Below, in pieces: positions 56,279 through 64,000 of a stretch of 64,000 bases of DNA (position 1 is the stretch's first letter; each line of letters opens with the position of its first letter). The position numbers were made by a program, and so were the translations under genes. The stretch lies in NCBI GenBank assembly GCA_034440635.1, contig JAOTON010002108.1:124001-188000 (forward strand). The letters run 5' to 3'. The notes under the pieces are model-generated. The model did no database searches. It had not been told where the DNA came from and saw only the letters and a list, made by a program, of their open reading frames with translations. The stretch comes from Lepas anatifera. Lineage: Eukaryota > Arthropoda > Thecostraca > Lepadidae.

Positions 56279-56796
56279 TTAAAGGGAATGTGGCACCTCC
56301 ATGATGGGATTTGAACCGAGATAGCCATGAGATAGAGCAGGCCGAGAAACCACCTAATCCATATTTCATTTGTCTCAAAACTTTCCGCTCGCGAAAAAAG
56401 TGGAAAATTCACCCCTAACGACCCCGTCCTTCCCGGATGTGACGTCACGCTCGTCATGCGTCAGGAAAGTGACGTCATACTCGAGTTCCGCTGCGAAGAC
56501 CTCTTTAAAACTCACGTACTACACATGGCTTTGATACCGTGGATTACAAATACATATAACTTGCAATATTGACTAGTTAAAAATGTGAAAGATGTAATAA
56601 TAGATCAAGAAAAGGAAAAGAAATTGATGGATTTTACGTTTGTTCCTAATGGCAGTCTCTTTTAATTAAATAAGTTTCATTTATATTCGTATTTATGATA
56701 GACGCAACTGAAGCAGGTTCAATCTCGCGCAACGCCATTATTTTGTGCATGAACAGTTCTTTTCAGAATTCCGAAAAAGTGACCCGTTCCCTTTAA
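56279..56796. mobile_element. TTAA-flanked MITE, AGGGAATGTGGCACC family
   Basis: TTAA|AGGGAATGTGGCACC at left and AGTGACCCGTTCCCT|TTAA at right. Related inside to 50159-50567. Contains several TGACGTCA-type words (56440-56480). A lone end of this family lies at about 3900-3915. Confidence 0.82.
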
Positions 56797-58839
56797 GTGC
56801 ATCTTCAGTGCACGTGCACCAGCAAAAAACAACAAACGTCTTCCCAGAACAATTGGCTTGCATGTTTACTGTAGCCGCGAAAATGAAATGATGCTGTGTT
56901 GAGATATTGAGAGAAATCAGCCTTATTGACTGTGATAGAGCTGTGCTTTTCAGCTTCTTGTGAAAATATCCCGCGGTGTAATCCGTGGAAAAAGGATTCC
57001 CAAAACAAAAATTAAATTTTAATTAGTACCCGAGGTTTAGGCGGCATCCTTGATAATTTTGCTTAACATATGCACGATCCCAATGAATCCGACAGTAATC
57101 GGAAGGAGGGTTTTGAAAACGACACACATATTTATTTTAAACATTAAATTTTCAGCGCATTTGCCCACGTCACAGCAGGAGGAGCAGCGAAAGCTTTCGG
57201 AAGCAGCTGCAGGCGGCGGCGCTGAGGGGCGGGGAGCATGTGCATGCGATCAAAAACATGAGCTGCACTCGCGAGGGCCACCACCGCTCCACCCCAATCT
57301 CGTCGTTATTAACAATGACAGCAGCCAGACTGAGAGCGCGGCTGTTCTGGTTCTGTAACTCGAGCGAACTGGGCAAAATAAAGGTCAAATGTAGCTGAGC
57401 CGCTGTCACACGGGCCGGCGGCTGCTCCAAAACATACTTCTCACTATCGGCTACGGAAGCTTTGCGTATTTTTCATCCTCAATTTATCGTGAAATATTTT
57501 ACATAAGTACGATCTTGCAATGTAATATTTGAATTTTGAAAGCTACTGAGTGATAGCATTAGCACATCTACAGCACTGTGCTGCACTTAAGCTGATTATT
57601 TCGCATTACTGGACTATTCTTTTATCATCACACAGAGGATCATGGATCAAGCTCGAATCAATGAAACTGGTAACTAAAACACGTCAAACAAACGCAATTG
57701 AAAACGTTGTCAAACACGTGACAACCCAGCGATTACTAAGAACGCAAGACACGACAGCGCCAGACATCACGTTCCCGGCACAGCCACCCTTGTTCTACCC
57801 TGCAGCGAATATATTCACTGCGGTGGCTCGTGCCCGGATATACATAGCTTTGCCGTTGAGTGTAGAGAAAATCTACAGAGAAGATATGATCAGTTGTATC
57901 TACACCTCGAGCATGTGATACCTGATGGTTCACCTCTTCCCCAGATGTCCTGAGCGTTCCTGAGCTTATAGGGAGACGTACCTGGCCCATTCTACAGACG
58001 TTTCAAGGAGAACAAAATTAATTAATCACGCCTGCCGACACGAAGTATGTCTGCTGGAAAATATATTCATCAGTGTCAAACTTTTCAATAAACATGCAAC
58101 TCGTTACACCATAACGAGTTTAGATAAAAATAGATCCAGTAATGCGTTGGTGAAGGCCATATTTGTTTATAATTGTTACCCATTAATTTGTTGAATAGAA
58201 CTTTTTGCTTATGAGTCTCGCCACCAGGGGGAGGGGACGAAGGGACACGTCCCCCATTTTCTAGAGTGGGGGACGGAGTATTTTTGTGTCCCCTCCAATT
58301 TTCACCCAGAGGCCCACCAAGTTGTCCTGAATACCAAAATCGTGATAGCGAATAACGATGAGCGGGCCTCCTGCAAACACACCAATTACAGCCACAATTT
58401 CCCTGCGAGACCTGACTGCAGACACAGACGCCCACCCTGGTTTTGCCGTTACCAGGAAAGGAGATATTGGAAAAGTCAAAACTGACACGGAAATATATGC
58501 CGTTTAGCAGCCTTAATTCCAGGGAGTCATTACTCCAAACCCCTACGATATATGACTCTATTTGCATCGTTGGAATATTCAGAAGAAAAACAAAGTCCGT
58601 TCATTATACAAACTTACTTATGAAGCCGGTTAGTTTGGTTTGGATCGTACCTCGGAGAACGAAAAAGATTATTGATTGCCGCCACATTTTAATAAGAATT
58701 TATACAGAGCTCACGAGTGCAGGCAATAGTGCGACAACGGAGGGAGCGTGCACTTTAGATGTAATATTTAGACATGTATTTGTATCCATGTACTTTTAAC
58801 AAAAACGATAAATACTCTTCACGGGTTCTGGGGCCCATT
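56797..58839. other. Upstream of visible InR, nothing firm
   Basis: 57160-57420 is GC-rich with TCAGTC (an arthropod initiator-like word) and a short Leu-rich frame on the minus strand. No donor of the right phase follows, so it is not called as the missing InR first exon. 58200-58330 holds a C-rich transposon-like relic. Confidence 0.35.
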
Positions 58840-58848
58840 CCAGCAACA

Positions 58849-58937
<89 letters not shown>

Positions 58938-59036
58938 AGCAGCAGCAGCAGCAGGCGCGCGCGCGCGCGCGCGCGCGCGCGCGGCGCGCGCGCGGCGGCG
59001 CGCGGCGCGCGCGGCGGGAGGGCGCGGGGCGGGGGA

Positions 59037-59067
<31 letters not shown>

Positions 59068-59086
59068 CAACAACAACAACAACAAA
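58840..59086. repeat. Compound repeat (CAACGG)n (CAG)n (CG)n (CAG)n (CAA)n
   Basis: Adjoining runs of different simple repeats with sharp borders. The central CGCGCG and GGCGCG part is strongly alternating purine-pyrimidine. The Thr-Ala, Gln, Cys and Leu runs in frames are artefacts. Confidence 0.97.
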
Positions 59087-60479
59087 AACACCACATTTCC
59101 ATTCCATTCCCAAAAGGGAAACATGCGGTCAGAAGTAAACGGCTTTATTTGGTGTTTGATGATACATCGAAAAATGAGTGGAGTAATTTTTTGTGACACC
59201 CCAGCAGCTGGGCTTCCCTATCTTGCTAGGATGCCACAGAACAACATACGGTACCTTCGGAAAAACCATCCTGTGCTGATCCATTTGAGGAGCATGCGTG
59301 TTTTGTGTAGGAGGCCTAAAGTTGAAGGGCGACCCGCAAAAATTTGGACGTCCCCCCACTCTCAAGCCCGAGGTGGGACCCCTGGTTTCGCTGAGCTACC
59401 TTCATCAGGGCGTGGGTCATCTTGCTGGACTAGGGCTCCGAGCCTCCGGCGTTCAGCTGCCGCCCAAATAATGTCCCTGCCAGCGCGCCTCAGTCGCATT
59501 CCCATTATCCACGCCATGGAAAGACCGGTTTCCCGAGCAAGAACACGCATTCCTGACCTCGCTCGCTACTGCCATTATCGTTTCACACTACCCGGCTGTT
59601 GTTACTTTACAGCTCGCTCCTGACTATTGCACAAACAGAGCCGGCGGAAGCGTTCACGTCAACTATCAGCTCCATTCCTAGCTCAGCGGCGGCTATATAA
59701 ACAGCAGTTAAGCACGAGCCATCGGAGTCGGGCGTAGGTCAATTTGTTTTGAAGTGGCCCAGGCTGCTGCAGGCGGGCGGGCGGCTCCGGTGCGACCACG
59801 CGGCGGTCGCGGCCGGCGCCGCCTCGCCCGGTCATTGACACCGCCGCCGCCACAGCGTGGTTGGCCGACCGCGTGGGCCGCGCGCGTGGCCGCCATCGAT
59901 GCCACCGCCTGCGACACGCGGCCGGCCGGCTCATGCGCAGCAGCCAGCCCCGCCCCACCACGCCGCCACCAGCACACCAGATTTCGACTGGGAACCAGCT
60001 TTCAGAGACAACATAATTCCCAGAACAACAAGAACCATTCACCTGTCCAAAATTTGAAAATGGTCCTCATATAAATAATAGGTATGAATGGAACTATACG
60101 AAAAAATCAAAACTTTTGAGCTGATTGAACATTCGTCCTTTGTTTCAAAGAAGTGTATGAAATTCGGGAGCTTAAAACACTTCCACTTTTAATCAGACGG
60201 ATTGCCTCACCTCCTTCGCCTCGACTAAGAAATGCACAAGGTTGCTGGATGGGTTAAAGCCGGCACGGCAATACCAACCCTATATAAGGACTAATGGAGA
60301 TAAAAAAATTCGGGAGGGGGGAGGTGGACTCCCAACTCCTCCCGGGATCTCCACCCATAGTGCCGATCAAAGGCTTTTCTGGAATTGAGAGCATCGGACT
60401 CCTGCTCAAAGGCGTCGTCGCCTCAACGAACGTCCAAAATCGTTGTTAGTTCATAGGCGGATCCATAATTTCCGATACC
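59087..60479. other. Flank with CpG-rich promoter-like patch
   Basis: CTATATAAAC at 59691-59700 followed by CpG-rich sequence to about 59990 resembles a TATA promoter on the plus strand. No recognisable protein follows. Low confidence. Confidence 0.25.
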
Positions 60480-60660
60480 AACTTGGGGCTTTACGACAGA
60501 CCGACTGCTGAGGTCATTTCGTGTCGCCAACTCGCACCCTGTTGAGAAGTTATTAAGGGGATCGGAAAGATAATGCAGAATACTCGTCCAGGGACTTGAA
60601 CCCGGGTCCGCGACTTGGAAGTCGAATGCTCTTCCCCTACGTCACCGCATCTTCGATTTC
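60480..60660 (-). repeat. tRNA-Gly-like SINE, family 1
   Basis: On the minus strand: anticodon arm CGACTTCCAAGTCG (anticodon TCC, glycine), perfect B box GGGTTCAAGTCCC, then tail CAACAGGGTGCGAGTTGGCG. The acceptor stem does not pair, so this is a SINE and not a working tRNA gene. Confidence 0.8.
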
Positions 60661-62229
60661 CGATAGTAGAGGGACTTAGATCAGGGGGCACCATTTGGGT
60701 CCAGACTGGGGCGCCATTTATTTTGAATTATGCATTATGCAGAAATGCAATACATTGTTGTCTTGATATCAAGAATTTCGGGCGCAAAACCCTCCTAAGG
60801 TTATATAGATCCCAAAATGCAATACCAGGAGCTTTGAGTGAAATGCAACATGCCAATAGCGATTGCTCCATACGCTCTACCAAACTACTTTTTCACTTGA
60901 AAACCCATTATAAAAGTAGAACACTGCCTTTTAACGCCAGGATTTGCGCCCGGACAGATCCCGGGGGAGTTTACCTCCGTGGGTCCACAAGGGAGCCCCC
61001 TGGATACGTTGGAGTGCGCCCGACATAGGGGCCTTTGTCGGTTTCTGTTGTCACGTATGTACATATCTGTGTAGCGCTGCCTTTGTTGGTTTCTGTTGTC
61101 AAACACATCTGTGCAGCACTGTACACGCCTGTATTATGCACATCGTATGTTTATTTTATGCAGGGGCAAACGTGTGTGAAATGTCGAAAACTGTGCAGAC
61201 CAGCCGCTATCAATTTGATGTGCCGGACAGAGGCGTTCTCCCCATGACGGGGTTGTTTTTACTATCGCAGGTCGTCCTTTGTTTTGCCTTCCGCAGGTCG
61301 GCTATCCACTATAGGCGTCCTTTGCCGCCCATTCGTCTTCGCTGGAATGTTTGGCGGAACCTCTCTGGACAGTAGCCACTTCTGACTTTCGGAAGATTTG
61401 AAACATCAGGCTTCCCCGCAAAAAAACTAGATTCTGGACTAGCGCTGGGAGGGGTTCCATTATTTCTACAAGACATCACTGAGGTAGATTGTCGGTTATT
61501 ACCCCCTGAATACCCCCTGAATTTTAGTATTCTCCCTACCCTTAACAAAATTCCAGGTCCGTCACCGAACTTGCCACCAACTCCGTCTAATTAAATCCTG
61601 ATTCCAAACGGCTTCAGCGGATCAAAGCCTTTCCAGTCACACCCGCTCTCAACAAATAATCGCTGGGAATGTACTCTGGGTGATCCTGGTGGAGGCACCC
61701 CGTGGTTCGGCGCCTGCCACTGTCTCCCGCCCGTCCACTGCAACCCGCGGACCTCAGTCCGAGTGTCCGGCCGCTCCTCGCCCCCCTGGCCAAATTTCCC
61801 CACTATCCCGGTAGTGGGAGACCCAGCAGCGGGGGATGTCTTTCTAGTGAGGTCGAGGTCTTTTGAGACACTCTCGCCTTGAAAAACACCATAGATTGCG
61901 AGAGGACTCAGAATGTGCCCCCCCCCCAGCTGGTATATGCTGTCCCTGATAGTCCCCCCTCCACTCTACCGAAATCCTTTATTCGTAGCTGATATATGGA
62001 GGGTTGAAATTTCGACCAGTGTACTGATCTAGGTAAGCATCCTGCCCCGAGGAAGGCGTATATTTCCAACTTTTTTTCCTATTTCATAATCGATATCTCG
62101 ACCGCAAGAAACGGGCGGGTTTATACAATAGTTTCATCGTCTGGTCAGTTGGAACTATTTCCTACTACTGCTCGGTTCTGTGGCTGTATGTGTTTTTTTT
62201 CGTGGTTAAACCCATCCGAAGATTCGCAA
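60661..62229. other. Flank, nothing firm
   Basis: Contains a two-copy short repeat (GGTTTCTGTTGTCA at 61037 and 61088) and a block at 61690-61780 resembling 48480-48560. No gene supported. Confidence 0.4.
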
Positions 62230-63403
62230 TTAACCCTATTTCCGTCAGGCCCCGGCTACCCCTATTTCGGCGGGGGGCAATATCGGCCCCCCTAAGTTCG
62301 TATCTAACCGGCCGATTTTGAAAATTAAATGCTATAGATTCCCTGACGCTACTTTATTTTGAAAAAGAAAATTTAAATTTTGTTTTTAAGGAGAAGTGTG
62401 AAATATACAATTTTTGTGTATTTTTAGATTTTCCATAACCCTTGTCTCTGTTGTACGATTTTCCAAAACTAGTTCAGATTTACAAATAATTGACCCAAAA
62501 TTGTCATATACTGGTTACGCAAAAATTCGAAATTCAATGGCAGTTCCAGGACCAGGACTATGAGGGGAAATATATACAACCTAAAAGTTTTTGTTACGCG
62601 GATTAGAGCCGTGATATACTGCTTGGCATCTTTGACACATAAATAAATGAAAAAGTGAAAACTCATCAGGGGCGGATGCAGTAAGGTAAAACAGTGGGGT
62701 AAATACATCCCAACAATATGCGAGTGGTTGCATGAGTATATTAGTCCTTGACTAGTTGAAATTTATTTCTGATAATTTTTACCCTCCATGGCAGCTCTGG
62801 GAAAGGGGGTGACATAGGCGGATCAGGACTCGTCGTGGGGGGCGGGTGGGGGTGATTGGAAACACAATTTTAATATACAACGATATTGAGTCGCGGCGGT
62901 GATACTAGCTGGGAATATGCATTTTGAAAATGTGTAGTGACTGGACACGCCTCTGGTAATCTAGATTTGGTTATAACTATTTTGAATTTTCATATACCCA
63001 ATTGTATTCGCCCTGGCACGGCTGTAAGCAGTCTTTCACTTACTAACGTTTAGTCTTCTTGATAACATTCCCCATTTTGAACTGCTGTAACCGCCCCTGA
63101 TGAATACAAATAGTGACAATTGTGAATGCACTATCATCTCCATAAAAATGATATAATAAACCATATAACTGGTTCGGATCAGAGAGACGGCTTCCTTTAC
63201 AAAGAACCCATCGCATACGATAATACTTGGTTTGTGGATAGAACCTCCCCAAAACCCAGCCTAGCTCGCCCCTGGTATATTATATTGACAATTTCGAAAC
63301 CTGCCTGTACTAGTTTTAGGAAAGTGGAGTTTAAGTTCTATCGAAGCCGTTTCGAGATATTCTTGAAAACCTTAGGGGCAAATTCCCCTGCCAAATAGGT
63401 TAA
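62230..63403. mobile_element. piggyBac-like non-autonomous element, copy 2
   Basis: TTAA|CCCTATTTCCGTCAGG at left and CCCCTGCCAAATAGG|TTAA at right: inverted ends with TTAA duplications. 1166 bp, colinear with 23283-24398 but with many single-base insertions and deletions. Confidence 0.9.
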
Positions 63404-64000
63404 TGGTCTGAAGTGCTTTCATTGAATATCTTCTCGCTTCTTTTTCAGGTGGCGGTCTTACAGTTGAATCAGAAAATTCACTTAACCCAATGCTCCTATC
63501 ACAATGCTGCTATAAATAAATAAATAAATAAAACCCGTCCGGTCATTTTTTATTTATCCTGTACCATCCACCCACAGAGCTTTCCCTTTGTTCCACTCCC
63601 TGGTCCGACCTGTGTTATACTAATCGTTGCATTGTTTTGATGATATAGAGCTTCCCAAACATATACAGAAAAAACGCTTAGAAAAGGTACCTATATTTTC
63701 CCAAAAACATATACGCATAAGGCAGTAAGAAAATTATGCGTACATTGGTTTTTCAATTATGGAAGCACTCATGCACTCACATTTTCTGATCCAGAAAAAC
63801 AATGTTGGGTATGTGGAAGGACTTGCGATGTCGGTTCTAGCCCGGCGTGGCCAAGTCCGTGGCCTTCCTTCAATCAGTGTGAGGGACGACGATGGCTTGG
63901 GTCCTACGCAGTCCTCGGTATTCCACGGCCACGTAATTTCTGAAAATGCTCGAAATGGATGGAGTTCATGTCAACATTCATGTAAAAGCCACTGTCGAAA
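63404..64000. other. Right edge of window
   Basis: An (AATA)n run at 63511-63533 and AT-rich sequence; nothing coding recognised. Confidence 0.5.

Noticed and set aside
57160..57430. Missing InR signal-peptide exon (Leu-rich minus-strand frame)
   Set aside because: The Leu run is followed by a stop and no phase-1 donor; no similarity to receptor N-termini.
58755..59199. Poly-Gln, poly-Ala and poly-Leu proteins around 59 kb
   Set aside because: Frames of a compound simple repeat.
60580..60660. Functional tRNA-Gly gene
   Set aside because: Anticodon arm and B box are good, but the acceptor stem does not pair and the sequence runs into a SINE tail.

Overview
This is animal nuclear DNA. It has spliced genes with GT-AG introns, many micro- and minisatellites, tRNA-derived SINEs and dozens of short non-autonomous DNA transposons. 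The receptor it carries resembles insect and vertebrate insulin/IGF receptors about equally. GC-rich exons in repeat-rich introns and an ecdysteroid-type IR1 site fit an arthropod, perhaps a crustacean, but nothing here fixes the taxon.

The main gene, on the minus strand, is an insulin/IGF-type receptor tyrosine kinase. I could place 21 exons from 55792 down to 10039. Every junction has GT-AG borders and matching phase, and the joined reading frame is open for 1432 codons plus stop. The order is L1 domain, cysteine-rich domain, L2 domain, FnIII-1, FnIII-2 with insert domain, alpha-CT helix and furin site, FnIII-3, transmembrane helix, juxtamembrane NPxY, tyrosine kinase and a short low-complexity tail. 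Only the first exon (signal peptide) is missing, and it probably lies beyond 55.8 kb or outside the window. Residue numbers in the entries count from the first complete visible codon.

A second gene, on the plus strand, ends at 2034. Its last three exons (950-1047, 1409-1541, 1928-2034) encode two hydrophobic segments and a basic tail of a membrane protein I do not recognise. The two genes converge tail to tail across about 8 kb that holds transposon relics and a 738-bp GA tract.

The rest is introns and flanks. Large minisatellites (units of 73, 28, 25, 51, 30, 31 and about 60 bp) often lie within tens of bases of a splice site. DNA transposons with visible target-site duplications are frequent: hAT-like MITEs with 8-bp duplications (one nested inside another), TTAA-flanked piggyBac-like elements, and a TA-flanked mariner-like element. 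Two SINE families are present; one family's copies carry different tRNA-like heads on a shared tail. From 56 to 64 kb no exon could be supported.
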